Shown: positions 21,356-32,522, counted from the stretch's first letter. The stretch is 64,000 bases of DNA from Zingiber officinale (GCF_018446385.1 NC_055991.1:116851794-116915793); one strand, 5' to 3'. The notes: a model not told the origin generated them from the sequence alone. Translations and numbers: made by a program.

Positions 21356-22189
21356 TCACCCTGCCCGGTAAGGCTGGAGGTGGTTCGCTCTCCACGGCCT
21401 ATCTAGCTGCCGACCTTCCTCATCCTCCAAATAATACGCTCCCGAGCGGAGCTTCTCGATGATTTTGAAGGGACCTGCCCATGGAGCTTCAAGCTTGCCG
21501 ACTTCACCGGCCGGCTTGACTTTCTTCCAGACAAGATCGCCAACCTGGAATGACCTGGGAATGACGCGCCGGTTGTAGTTTTGCTTCATCCGCTGACGGT
21601 ATGCCATTAGCCGAACGGATGCCTTTGCCCTCTCCTCTTCTACCAAATCCAGCTCCATGTTTCTCCGTTCGGCGTTGTCATCATCGTAGCTCTGGATCCG
21701 GGCTGACTCAACGCCGACTTCAACCGGAATGACGGCCTCGCCGCCATATACCAAATGGAACGGTGTGACTCCTGTCCCTTCTTTTGGCGTCGTTCGGATG
21801 GCCCACAAGACGCTCGGCACTTCATCCGGCCAACTTCCTCCCAAATGATCGAGCCGAGCGCGCAGGATGCGGAGAATTTCCCGGTTGGCCACTTCAGCTT
21901 GACCGTTGCTCTGAGGATAGGCCACGGATGTGAAATGTTGCTCGATGCCGTAGCTCTTGCACCAATCCTCTAACATCTTCCCTGTGAACTGCCGCCCGTT
22001 GTCAGACACTAGTCGGCGAGGGATGCCGAACCGACAAATGATGTGTTGCCAGATGAATTTTTTAACCATTTGTTCAGTGATCTTTGCTAGCGGCTCGGCC
22101 TCCACCCACTTGGAAAAATAGTCTACCGCCACTAGTAAGAATTTCCTCTACCCAGCCGCCATCGGAAATGGACCGACAATATCCATTCC
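21356..22189 (-). pseudogene. gypsy integrase (two in-frame stops at its N-terminal side)
   Basis: Core motifs are AVDYFSKWVEAEPL (first Asp), RLVSDNGRQF (second Asp) and YPQSNGQAEVANREIL (Glu). They are followed by the C-terminal DNA-binding region with FQVGDLVWKKVKP and APWAGPFKI. The sequence GMDIVGPFPMAAG that should link it to the upstream zinc-binding domain is present at 22133-22189 but bounded by stop codons on both sides. All three catalytic acidic residues of the core remain. Integrase inserts the cDNA; as written, the polyprotein would stop before it. Confidence 0.92.
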
Positions 22190-23098
22190 TCATTGGTCGA
22201 ACGGGCATGAAATGCTTGACGCCTTCATTTCTTCGGCCGGTCGGTGGGAGAAGTTGTGATACTTCTGGCATGAAAGGCAGGTAGATACTGTCCGAGCGGC
22301 ATCTGTTTGTAAAGTTGGCCAAAAGTATCCGGCCAAGAGGATCTTCTTGGCCAATGAGCGCCCGCCCGGATGACCCCCGCATGATCCTTGATGTACTTCC
22401 TGGAGGATGTAAGCTGAGTCCTCCGAGCTTACACATTTCAGCAACGGGCGAGAGAAAGCTTTCTTGTAAAGCTGATCTCCGATGAGTGTAAACCGACCGG
22501 CTCTTCTTCTGAGGAGCCGGGCTGCATATTCATCGGAGGGTGTGGTGCCCGAACGGAGAAATTCTATAATAGGTGTCCTCCAGTCGCTTGGAAACGTGAG
22601 GCCTTGCATCCGATCGACGTGCGCCACCAGCAGTACTTTTTCAATTGGTTGCTGAACGGCAACCGGTGTTATTGAACTCGCGAGTTTGGCTAACTCGTCT
22701 GCTGCCTGGTTCTCCGTTCGGGGGATCTTCTGTATAAGAACATCTCGGAAAGTAGCTTTGAGTTTTTCAAAGGCCTCAACGTAGAGTTTAAGCCGAACAC
22801 TATTGATTTCAAAGGTGCCAGAAAGTTGTTGAGTGGCCAACTGTGAATCCGAATAGAGAGTCACCCGACCAGCACCCACATGCCGGGCTGCCTGCAATCC
22901 GGCTATGAGGGCCTCATACTCTGCTTCGTTGTTGGTAGCTTTGTAATCCAGCCGGACGGATAGGTGCATCTTCTCTTCTTGAGGTGAGAGCAGCAATATT
23001 CCAATCCCACTCCCGAGCCGAGTGGAGGACCCATCCACATATATTCTCCACATAGCTTCCGGCTCTGGCCTTTGCACTTCGGTCACAAAATCAGCCAA
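22190..23098 (-). pseudogene. gypsy RNase H and integrase zinc-binding domain
   Basis: RNase H: WRIYVDGSSTRLGSGIGILL (Asp), TNNEAEYEALIAGL (Glu), VTLYSDSQLATQQLSG (Asp). An HHCC zinc domain follows (VHQGSCGGHPGGRSLAKKIL, then CLSCQKYHN). The frame is offset from the upstream pol frame by an apparent 1-nt deletion near 23100-23120. RNase H removes the RNA template during reverse transcription. Confidence 0.92.
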
Positions 23099-25887
23099 GG
23101 ATTGGGCTTTGATCGCCGATCGGGCTGATATTGGATGTCAAATTCACTTAATTCTGTCGTCCACTTGATGAGCCGTCCGGACGCTTCTGGATTCAACAGT
23201 ACTCTTCCGAGTGGACTGTTCGTCCGGACAATGATGGTGTGAGCCAAGAAATACGGTCGAAGGCGCCGAGCGGCTAGAACCAAAGCAAAGGCCAACTTCT
23301 CGAGCCCGGTGTAACGAGATTCAGCATCTTTTAAAATGTGGCTTAGAAAATACACCGGCTGCTCTTCGCCGCTTGCCCTCACAAGTGCTGAGCCTACAGC
23401 ATGCTCAGTTGACGACAAATAAATATAAAGTGACTCACCCCCGATCGGCTTGGCTAGCACTGGCAGAGAATTAAGATATGTCTTCAATTCTCCGAACGCT
23501 CGGTCACATTCTTCATCCCACTGGAACTTAGTAGCCTTGCGCAGAATCTTGAAGAATGGAAGGCTCCGGTCGGCGGTTTTGGAGATGAATCTGGACAAAG
23601 CAGTTATCCGACCGGTCAACCTCTGCACTTCTCTTGTATTTCTTGGGGGCGGCATGTCTTGCAGAGCTTTCACCTTGCTGGGATTTGCTTCGATTCCCCG
23701 CTCGGTCACTATGTACCCCAAGAAACGCCCTCCTTTTGCTCCGAACAAGCACTTCTGGGGATTTAGCTTGACTCCATATTTGCGCAGCGTTTGGAAGGTT
23801 TCTTCCATATCCTTGAAAAGATCGGCCGCTCGGATGGATTTGATAAGAATGTCGTCCACATAGACTTCCAGATTACGCTCGATCTGCTCCTTGAACACCT
23901 TGTTCATCAGGCATTGATAGGTGGCCCCGGCATTCTTCAATCCGAACGGCATCACATTATAGCAATATGTGCCGTCGGCCGTTACGAAGCTTACTTTTTC
24001 TTGATCTTCCCGGGCGAGCGGCACTTGATGATATCCTTGATAGGCGTCAAGCATGCAAATTAATTCGCAGCCGGCCGTAGAGTCCACCAGCTGATCTATC
24101 CGGGGCAGAGGATAGAAGTCCTTGGGGCATGCTTTGTTTAAGTCCCGAAAGTCGATGCAGACTCTCCACTTGCCGCCCGGCTTGGAGACTAATACTACGT
24201 TAGCCAGCCAGCTCAGGAACTGCACTTCTCGTATGTGGCCGGCCTCCAGAAGTTTCTCTACTTCCGCCCGGATGATGGCATTCTGCTCGGCGCTGAAATC
24301 CCTTTTCCTCTGCTTCACTGGCCGAGCGTCTGGTCGGACATGCAATTCATGCTGCGCCAGGCTTGACGAAATTACGGGCAACTCATGTGTCGACCAGACG
24401 AAGACATCATGATTTCGTTGGAGGCATTGGATCAGTTCCTCCTTCTGCTCCTCCTCCAGATCAGAAGCGATAAAAGTCGTGGCCTCCGATCGGGTCGGAT
24501 GGATCTGAACCTCCTCCTTTTCATCATAAATTAAAGCAGGAGGTTTCTCGGTGATGACATTTACCTCGATTCGAGGTGCCTTCCGAGCAGAGTTGGATTC
24601 TGCTCGGACCATCTCGATATAGCATCGCCGAGCTGCTAACTGATCCCCCCGTACTTCTCCCACTTTGTCTTCGACGGGGAACTTCATCTTCTGGTGGAAG
24701 GTTGAGACGACTGCTCGGAATTCGCTAAGCGTCGGTCGTCCCAAAATGATGTTGTAGGACGAAGGAGAGTCGACCACCACGAAGTTTATTGTCCTGGTCC
24801 TCCTGAGCGGCTCTTCTCCCAGTGAGGTAGCCAGCCGAATTTGTCCGACCGGCTGAACTTCGTTGCCAGTAAACCCGTAGAGCGGGGTCATCATGGGCAG
24901 CAGCTCGGCTCGATCAATTTGCAGCTGATCGAATGCCTTCTTGAATATGATGTTGACCGAGCTCCCTGTGTCAACAAATATGCGGTGAATAGTGTAGTTT
25001 GCTATTACCGCTTTAATGAGCAGAGCATCGCCGTGGGGCACTTCAACTCCTTGTAAGTCCCCGGGCCCGAAAGTGATTTCCGGTCCACTTGCCCGCTCTT
25101 GGCTGCACCCGACTGCGTGGATCTGGAGCTGCCGGACGCCCGCCTTTCTGGCTCGGTTGGAGTCTCCTCCGGTCGGCCCACCAGCAATAACGTTGATCTC
25201 GCCCCGGGAAGTATTGCTCCTGTTTTCCTCTTCCCGAGTGGACGGCCGTGACCGTTCTCTGGACGCCCGGCGATTCTCCTGTCTCGGAGATCGGTGCCGA
25301 TCGGGTGTCTGTTGATGTCGCCTTTCGGTGCGGGTCCGGTCAGCTTCATGGGTCCTTTGTCTCCTGTCGATGGGAGGAGACCGTCGTTCGACTTTCCTGG
25401 GAACAGGATTGGCCACAAAGGGAAGGCTTCGGCAATCCCTCGTGTTGTGCGTATCCGTTTGGTGGAAGGAGCAGAACATAGGGGTCCACCTCTTCTTTGG
25501 CTTGGGCCGAGCGGCAGCCACCTCTTGTACGTGAGATCTGGCGTGGGGGGATCGGATTGCTTCGGCCCTCGGTCCTCTGGGCGGCTGCTGAGCGGCTTGC
25601 TGTTTCCGCTCGGCATGAATAGGTGCCCGCTCGGTTGGAGCTTCCTTTTTCCGAGCGGCTTGCGCTTCTTCCACATTTATGTATTCGTTAGCCCGATGTA
25701 GCATGTGATCATAATCTCGGGGCGGCTTTCGGATGAGCGACCGGAAGAAGTCCCCATCCACAAGGCCTTGCGTGAAGGCATTCATCATCGTCTCCGATGT
25801 GGCCATTGGGATATCCATCGCCACTTGGTTGAATCGCTGAATGTAAGCTCGAAGCGATTCTCTCGGCTCTTGCTTGATGGCGAACAA
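23083..25887 (-). CDS. gypsy gag C-terminus, protease and reverse transcriptase (long open part)
   Basis: A 934-residue open frame. Residues 1-85 are the end of a Retrotrans_gag domain (SLRAYIQRFNQVAMDI). Residues 137-152 are a Cys/His motif (MFCSFHQTDTHNTRDC). An Arg-rich linker follows. The retropepsin site DTGSSV is at 306-311. Reverse transcriptase spans about 510-720, with KWRVCIDFRDLNKACPKDFY, active-site Asp 614 in CMLDAYQGYHQ and the YVDD box at 676-679. The RNase H-like connection runs about 780-900. The first Met is internal: gag really begins at 26508 and is cut by one stop. The reverse transcriptase itself looks intact. Confidence 0.93.
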   Translation of the reverse strand: MFAIKQEPRESLRAYIQRFNQVAMDIPMATSETMMNAFTQGLVDGDFFRSLIRKPPRDYDHMLHRANEYINVEEAQAARKKEAPTERAPIHAERKQQAAQQPPRGPRAEAIRSPHARSHVQEVAAARPKPKKRWTPMFCSFHQTDTHNTRDCRSLPFVANPVPRKVERRSPPIDRRQRTHEADRTRTERRHQQTPDRHRSPRQENRRASRERSRPSTREEENRSNTSRGEINVIAGGPTGGDSNRARKAGVRQLQIHAVGCSQERASGPEITFGPGDLQGVEVPHGDALLIKAVIANYTIHRIFVDTGSSVNIIFKKAFDQLQIDRAELLPMMTPLYGFTGNEVQPVGQIRLATSLGEEPLRRTRTINFVVVDSPSSYNIILGRPTLSEFRAVVSTFHQKMKFPVEDKVGEVRGDQLAARRCYIEMVRAESNSARKAPRIEVNVITEKPPALIYDEKEEVQIHPTRSEATTFIASDLEEEQKEELIQCLQRNHDVFVWSTHELPVISSSLAQHELHVRPDARPVKQRKRDFSAEQNAIIRAEVEKLLEAGHIREVQFLSWLANVVLVSKPGGKWRVCIDFRDLNKACPKDFYPLPRIDQLVDSTAGCELICMLDAYQGYHQVPLAREDQEKVSFVTADGTYCYNVMPFGLKNAGATYQCLMNKVFKEQIERNLEVYVDDILIKSIRAADLFKDMEETFQTLRKYGVKLNPQKCLFGAKGGRFLGYIVTERGIEANPSKVKALQDMPPPRNTREVQRLTGRITALSRFISKTADRSLPFFKILRKATKFQWDEECDRAFGELKTYLNSLPVLAKPIGGESLYIYLSSTEHAVGSALVRASGEEQPVYFLSHILKDAESRYTGLEKLAFALVLAARRLRPYFLAHTIIVRTNSPLGRVLLNPEASGRLIKWTTELSEFDIQYQPDRRSKPNPWLIL

Positions 25888-26508
25888 GCTGACACTTGTC
25901 TTCTGATAACGCCGACTGCTGGCGAAGTGGTGGAGGAAGGCCGTTCGGAAGTCCTTGAAGCTAGTGATGGATCCGTCCGGCAGCCTCCGAAACTACCGTT
26001 GAGCCGATCCCGAGAGAGTGGTAAGAAAGACTCGACACTTTACTCCATCTGTATACTGATGGAGCGTAGCTGTGTTATCAAACTTACCCAGATGATCATC
26101 CGGGTCCGTTGTTCCGTTATACTCGCCGATCGTCGGAGGCACGTAGTGCTTGGGTAGAGGGTCTCGTAGAATAGCCTCCGAGAATTGGCGATTGATCCGA
26201 TCGGGAGATGAGTCCGCCCGGGGAGCTTTCCCTTTTCTGTCATCCCGCCTTGGCATTTCATCTGAAGAAGAGCCCCTATCTCTTCGAGCTGGTGCGGCTT
26301 CAGGGGTGCGAAATAAGGCCCGGTGGAATGCGACGGTGGCCTGAGGTGCTTCCGCTCGGCCACCCGACGCAGATGTTGCTTGTTGCTCTGGCCGCTCGGC
26401 CGCTGCTTTCTGTTTTTGCTCCACAAGTTTGGCGGCCCTCATCTCGACTAGAGCGTCGAGTTCTTCTGTTGAAAGCGCCACCGTATGTTGTCGTCCAGCC
26501 TCGTCCAT
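25888..26508 (-). pseudogene. gypsy gag N-terminus (one internal stop)
   Basis: Starts MDEAGRQHTVALSTEELDAL at 26508, soon after the primer site. It continues through FSEAILRDPLPKHYVPPTIG and YNGTTDPDDHLGKFDN, the conserved gypsy gag start. A stop at about 25993 stands where a Trp codon is usual (in AQR-stop-FRRLP), then the frame runs on into the 934-residue frame. Gag forms the particle. Confidence 0.9.
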
Positions 26509-26532
26509 CGTTCCCGTTCGGATACAGGAGCG

Positions 26533-26550
26533 TTCCCACAGACGGCGCCA
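26533..26550 (-). promoter_or_regulatory. Primer binding site of the gypsy element
   Basis: Minus-strand TGGCGCCGTCTGTGGGAA, starting three bases after the LTR end. TGGCGCCGT-type sites are typical of Tat/Athila-group elements. The cognate tRNA is not assigned here. Confidence 0.85.
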
Positions 26551-26553
26551 ATT

Positions 26554-27284
26554 TGATCCTGTCCGAACCAGGAGTCAACGGACACTGGGCACGTGGCGCT
26601 CCCTGCTGGATCCTCAAGTGCTCCGGTGAACCTGCAGCAAAATCGAGCCGGGAGGGGTGTCCCGGCGACGGCCCTCCGACGCTCAAGTCAGGCGAGGAAT
26701 AACAGAAAGGTGGCCTCAAGATGAAGACTTTGCATACCTCCGGTGAAGAAATGGAGGCCTTATATAGACCCCTCGAAGAAGCCTGGGCACGCCAATCAAA
26801 GCAACCACCTGCCTTTGACCATGCCCAGGTATGGGTCTGTCAGAAGGGCCATGCCCAGATATGGATCTGTCAGAAAGACGTCCATGAGGCCATACTGCTA
26901 CTGTATCAACCTTTCCATGATGTGACGGCAAGATCCTCCATCGTGCGATCTTGTGTACGGCCTAATCATCAGACATGCTTCTGCTGATATCCCATATCCC
27001 GAGCCGAGCGCATAGGCCGCTCGGCCACCTTTGTACTCTCGCCCTTATCTTGGCCGAACGGACAACCCGCTCGGCCCTTTGGCCCCAGCCGAGCGGACTC
27101 CCGCTCGGCCCTTCGATCCTCCTGCCTTGGCGTCAGAAACCCAAGCCCATGGATGAGTTATCTCTAGCTCCGCTCGGACCTACTTAGCTGCTCGGCGCGG
27201 CCATCAACCGCTTAGTCAGCCCTTCATCGGTCCTCAAGCTGAGACCCTTCAGGAAGTGGGTCCCCCATTCTTACCGCCGGATCA
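26554..27284 (-). mobile_element. 5' LTR of the gypsy element
   Basis: 731 bp, TGATCC...GGATCA. Minus-strand TATA box (TATATAAGG, 26757-26766) with ccgctcgg/ccgagcgg palindromes upstream (27000-27110). It contains a 45-bp segment (about 27113-27157) absent from the other LTR. Confidence 0.93.
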
Positions 27285-27578
27285 CCCGCCATTCTTGACT
27301 AGTTAAGTATTTCTGCTTACATGATCCACTTGGTGGACCAATGTAGTTAAAAATTGAGAAAAAGTTCAAATTTGGATCAATAGGGCCCTCATCATTTCTT
27401 CCTGGTCTTATCCTTTTGTTATGAACACAAGGCTCAAAATAATATGATGCAAAAGTTGTTACTTCTTCCATAATGTATGCATTAACAATAGAGGCTTCAA
27501 CTTGTGCCTTATTTTTTACTTTTTTCTTTAAATGAAATAGGAATCTGATGGTAATTAGACAATATTATTAGATAATAA
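27285..27578 (-). pseudogene. CACTA transposase fragment, upstream part
   Basis: On the minus strand this reads NKAQVEASIVNAYIMEEVTT, then FASYYFEPCVHNKRIRPGRN, then SIFNYIGPPSGSCKQKYLT. It is the conserved segment that precedes the 15990-16346 piece in CACTA transposases. It is cut on the left by the gypsy element and on the right by the LTR that begins at 27579. Confidence 0.82.
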
Positions 27579-28375
27579 TGTTGGAGCAATCTAGTGACCC
27601 TAGGTTTTGATGTTTGGGCAAATGTTTAAGTTAAGTTTATTATTGTATTTGATATGTATTGTGAGTGTGCAGGATACAGGTACAACAAGGAAAGTCCAAG
27701 TGTGATCTTGGTAAAGGAGGAAAGTCCAAGTGTGATCTTGGCAAAGGAGGAAAGTCCAAGGATGAGTCTTGGCAGTGTAAGTCCAATCATATAGTCTTGG
27801 CAATGTAAGTCCAAGTGTGACTTGACAATGGATGAAGTCCCGGAGGCGCGATCTCGTGGCAAAGAAAGACTCGACAACAATGACAAGGCCAATGGAAGCT
27901 CCAAAAGGCTAGACGTGAAGGATAGGGAGGCATCCGAGGAACGTAAGGCTGATGGAGGAGGCTAAAAGGCTAGGTCTAGGTTGATCAAACGAGGACGAGC
28001 ACTGAGTGAATGTACTCGGAGGTTAAATACTAAGATTAGGATTTTCCTGTAGCATTACGGTAGCGTTACTGTAGCAGTCGACTGGTGTTTTTATCAGTTG
28101 ACTGGTAGCCGACTGTTGGCTTGTAACTGTTGAATTTGACTTAGGACCAGTCGACTGGTGGTTGTACCAGTCGACTGATGGCAGGGAAAATAGTATGTGT
28201 TTTCCTCCCGAGTTCTATTTAATAGAGCTTGGGGTGCTTGGCCAAGGTTGACGAAATTAGTGGTGGTTAACCTTAATTAGAGTCTCCAAGTGCCCAAGTA
28301 ATCTAGCGTTCTTGTGCAAGGTTGTGGCGAGGTTTCTCCACCCATAAGGAGCTACACGAGCTAGCCAGAAGTTGC
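27579..28375 (+). mobile_element. Partial LTR of a third copia-like family
   Basis: Begins TGTTGGAGCAATCTAGTGAC. U3 contains hairpin units (aagtccaagtgtgatcttgg and relatives, about 27690-27850), then repeated agtcgactgg palindromes (about 28075-28180), a TATA-like ctatttaatag (about 28207), and the motif gtggcgaggtttctccaccc (28323 on) shared with the 54981 family. No CA end or primer site was found; the GC-rich minisatellite replaces the expected U5. Confidence 0.75.
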
Positions 28376-28925
28376 GATTAGGCCAGCCACTGTCGGACAG
28401 GGGCAACCACTGCCGGACAAGGCCACCCGCTACCGACTAGGGCCAAGGCCAGCTGCTGTCGGCCAGGGCCAGCCATTGGTGGCCGGCTAAGGTCCGCAGC
28501 GGCTAGGCATGGCCAATTGCGGCCTCTCGAGGCCGAGCAAGAGCAGGCGCTGACTCGCACAACCGACAAGGGCCAGGCTCGGCCTCACGCAACCGACCAT
28601 GGCCAAGCTCTACCTCGAGAGTTCGATCAGGTCGAGGAGTTGCCTCGCTCGTCCGGCCAAGACCAACCACTTGCTCTCGAGGTCGCGTAGCGCCAGGTGC
28701 GGACTCATACGGGTGGCCAGCGACAGGCGTGGACTTCCACGGTAGGCCAGCACCAACTTGAGCACCCGCGGTCGGCCAGCACCAGTCGCGAGTACTTGCG
28801 GTCGGCCAGCGCCAGCTACGAGCACCTGCGGTCGGTCAGCGCCAACCGAGAGCACTCGCGGCCGGTCAGCGCCAACCGCGAGCACTTACGGCCGACCAAC
28901 ACCAACCGCCACCGACCGAGCCGCG
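28376..28925. repeat. GC-rich minisatellite, 30-bp unit in its right half
   Basis: From about 28735 the unit is cggtcggccagcgccagcta plus cgagcacctg (30 bp) in at least six degenerate copies. The left half (28376-28730) is a more diverged relative built on ggccagccactgccgg. Because 30 is a multiple of three, frames stay open, giving misleading ORFs. Confidence 0.85.
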
Positions 28926-29190
28926 GTAGAGTCGTCGCAGTTAGAAGAGATCAGGGAGACGACCTTACCTGGACTGAAATCACTAGAGACGTCCTCCATC
29001 CTCGTTGCACAACTGCTGCGCTGCCAACCAAAATTAGGGCAAAAGGTTTGGGATCAGATTAGGAATTAAAAGGTTAGGTTTCTTTTGCGACACAAATAAA
29101 CTCGTTACAAAATTCATCGTAGATCTACGACGAATTTCAAAATTCGTCGCAAATTTAAGTCTTTTTTATATATTAATAAGAAATTTTCCG
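28926..29190. other. Unassigned sequence and left end of the cgacgaatt module array
   Basis: 28926-29078 has moderate GC and no recognised identity. 29079-29170 carries acgacgaatttc and aaattcgtcgc inverted motifs of the same kind as 32900-34460. It runs up to the solo LTR target site ttccg (29186-29190). Confidence 0.55.
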
Positions 29191-29789
29191 TGTAACACCC
29201 ATAGGATCCCTAATGATTTCATATGAATTGTTGCATGATTAGAATAGGCCTTATGTGGATTTACCAAAATAAAAGGAAAAATTAGAACAAAAAAGAGGCA
29301 TGACCAAGGTTTGAACCTTGTACCTCTTAGCACGTGGTTCTAGGTAATAACCAGTAGCCCCAACAGGGGTGTGCTATTATAAAAGAGAGGGAAATTGTAG
29401 TTAAAGGTAGGGAAAGAGAAGACTCCCTTTCATTAAGAAGGAAAAATTTAAGTTTTCTTCTTCTTCTTTCAATGAGAAGTTGGTTTTGCATTCTTCCTTC
29501 ATTGAGAATAAATAGGAAAATAGGAAAGGAAAACTTCATTTTTTCTTCCCTCTTCCTCATTCCTCCTCCTCTCCACCGAAATCAAGCCATCATTCCTCAC
29601 CATTGCCGAACCAAGCTAAGGTCCCCTTCCTAGGGAAGTTTCACGAAGCAAGGGTATTCTCTTAGTGAATCAAGCGAGAGGATGTAAGTATTCCCCTCAC
29701 CTGTAGTACAAGTAGCTTCGTATGTTTTTATGCTTAAAGTTTGCTTGAAAAATAGGGTCTTGCCTTACATGTTTCGGCCAAGTAAGAAT

Positions 29790-30570
29790 AAAAGAAGGTA
29801 GATGAAATTTAGGACCTAACTATGCTTGGTTATGACTCTTCATGATATGTAACCTACTATGTGATGCTAGTTTAATGATCTCATGCTTTAGGTTGAATGA
29901 AAAGTTAGATCCATGCTCCTAAGGTTTCAGCCAAGTAAGAATAAAAGAAGGTAGATGAAATTTAGGATCTAACTATGCTTGTTTATGACTTTTCATGATA
30001 TGTAACCTACTATATGATGCTAGTTAAATGTTTTCATGCTTTAGGTTGCACAAGAAGTTAGAATGATGCTTTAGGGTTTCGGCCAAGGAAGAATAAAAAG
30101 GGTTAGATGAAATTTAGGATCTAACTATGCTTGTTTTATGACTTCTCATGATATATAACCTACTATATGATGCTAGTTAAATGTTTTCATGCTTTAGGTT
30201 GCACAAGAAGTTAGAATGATGCTTTAGGGTTTCAGCCAAGGAAGAATAAAAAGGGTTAGATGAAATTTAGGATCTAACTATGCTTGTTTATGACTTCTCA
30301 TGATATGTAACCTACTATATGATGCTAGTTAAATGTTTTCATGCTTTAGGTTGCACAAGAAGTTAGAATGATGCTTTAGGGTTTCGGCCAAGGAAGAATA
30401 AAAAGGGTTAGATGAAATTTAGGATCTAACTATGCTTGTTTATGACTTCTCATGATATGTAACCTACTATATGATGCTAGTTAAATGTTTTCATGCTTTA
30501 GGTTGCACAAGAAGTTATTATGATGCCTTAGGGTTTCGGCCAAGTAAAAATAAAAGGGGTTAGAGGAAAT
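29790..30570 (+). repeat. About 152-bp tandem repeat inside the solo LTR
   Basis: Roughly six copies with gttagatgaaatttaggatc near 29798, 29951, 30102, 30256, 30407 and 30557. Each also contains gggtttcggccaagga and catgctttaggttg. The central copies are nearly identical. Confidence 0.88.
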
Positions 30571-30999
30571 GTAGAAACCTAATTATGCTTGTTATAATTC
30601 CTCATGATAAGCAACCCACCATATGATGTTAGTTTAAAGGTTTCATGCTTTTGGTTGTTAAAAGAAACCTAGACACATGCTTATAGGTTTCGGCCAAGGC
30701 TTGTGCATTAGGGTTAGAAACTTCTATATGCTTACCAAGAGTTTCACTTGCTATGCTATGTATGGTGTAAAGGTTTCATGCTTTAAATTGGAAAAAAAAG
30801 AATAGAGTCATGCTTGTACATGTTTCGGCCAAGACAAGGAAACTATGTTAAGGAGCTACCTAGGGTTCCAAAGGGCCTCACATGTCATGCTAAATACTAT
30901 GAGATATTAGGATATTGATTCCATGTTGTTATGTTGCTTGAAAACCCATGATTCAAGCTTATATGTTCCTTATAATATGATATGAATTTCATGTCACCA

Positions 31000-31290
31000 T
31001 GTTAATTGATATGTGCACTTATGACATCATGTTATGCTTACCCATGATATGTTATATGTATGTGCACTTATGCAATCATGATATGCTTTCTTATGACATG
31101 TCATATGATATGTGCACTTATGTCATCATGCTAGGTTTTCTTATGATATACCATATGATATGCGCACTTATGCCATCATGTTATGCTTACCTATGATATG
31201 TTATATGTATATGCACTTATGCTATCATGTTATGTTTTCCTTATGACATGTCATATGTTATGTGCACTTTATGCCATCATGTTATGCTTA
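31000..31290 (+). repeat. About 60-bp tandem repeat inside the solo LTR
   Basis: Repeats of gatatgtgcacttatgccat plus catgttatgcttacctatga. They are degenerate, about five units. Confidence 0.7.
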
Positions 31291-32484
31291 TGTATGATGA
31301 AAAACCTAAGAGATGCTTCCCTTAAGTTGGGATTAAGAGCACTCTTCATGATATGACAAGAACATGATATGCTATGATATGACAAGAACATGATATGCTA
31401 TGATGTGACAAGAATCATGATATGCTATTTTACTTTTGTATGGCTTGTACCGGGGATGGACTCCTAAGTTGCCCCTAGGTCGATTGTCAAAGAAACTGGC
31501 CTAGTAAAAAGGGATGAGCTCCTAAGTTGCCCTAGGTCGATGGTCAAGGAAACGGGCCTAGTTCCTAGTAGGTTCAAAATTAACTACCTTGGATCTATTT
31601 AGGATGCGCGTAAATTCATGTATGTGGTACAAAGTCGGACCCTCATGTTGAGATTATGTTTAAGTACCTATATGATATATGTTTTCAAAAGAACATCTTG
31701 CATCTACTCATTCATACTATAAGTTACATGTTTTCAAAAGAACATCTTGCATCTACATGTCTCATGATATATAATTTCTTATGCTTTAGAAGAATGCTCT
31801 ATGGAGATATTTCATGTTATGTGATCTTTATGCTTAAGAAAAAAATGCTCCCTTGAGATATGTTTATGATGCCTAGATGAATATGCTACTACCTTTTTGA
31901 TTATGCTCTCATATGTTATGCTTATGCTCTTTTGAGATATGCCTATGATACTTAAATGAACATGTCACTACTCTATGGCTGGTTTATGATTTATGATTTT
32001 GTGAGTAGGAAAGGAACTTACTAAGCCTATGTGCTTATAGTTTTATGTTTTCCTTGTACTGCAGAAAAGGGTAAGGAATGACTACACTAAGAGGAGCAGC
32101 AGGAAGGACAAAGATGTGTGTGGCAGTGGCATGGTGGAATATATCCATTTGGGTTTCAAACTTATATGTATCTAAGTTGTGCATGAGAAACATGTTTTGA
32201 CTTTATGCTTTTGATAATAACTTGAGCTAGTATGGATAGTTTATGCAATTATGTTCTTCTTGTTTCATGTTAATATGCTTATGATATCATGAATCATGTC
32301 TCAAATGGTTGATAGTAAATCAAGTTATATGCATGAATACTAGGATGTTCACATGTTATGTTAAAGGATTAGCTTGTTAGCATGTTTAATATGTGATATG
32401 ATTATATTGTTCACATGTCATGTTTAGTTAATATGTTTATGATTAAATCAAACTTTTAAACCTCGCTTCCGCTGCCATGATTTC

Positions 32485-32492
<8 letters not shown>

Positions 32493-32518
<26 letters not shown>
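32493..32518. repeat. (AT)n microsatellite
   Basis: Uninterrupted at dinucleotides near the 3' end of the solo LTR. Confidence 0.9.

Positions 32519-32522
<4 letters not shown>

Larger units (their letters stand above)
16347..27284 (-). mobile_element. Full-length Ty3/gypsy (Tat-like) retrotransposon
   Basis: LTRs 26554-27284 (5') and 16347-17032 (3') begin and end TGATCC...GGATCA and are flanked by the 5-bp duplication cccgc (16342-16346 and 27285-27289). Order on the minus strand: primer site, gag, protease, reverse transcriptase, RNase H, integrase, then a long 3' region with a 58-bp tandem array and an antisense spliced gene. Integrase after RNase H defines Ty3/gypsy; the extra antisense gene and long spacer fit the Tat group. 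Several stops and at least one frameshift make this copy inactive, though the LTRs differ by only about seven substitutions by eye plus a 45-bp indel. Confidence 0.94.

Noticed and set aside
28697..29069. 121- and 103-codon open frames in the minisatellite
   Set aside because: The 30-bp period keeps all frames open; no domain and no start context.
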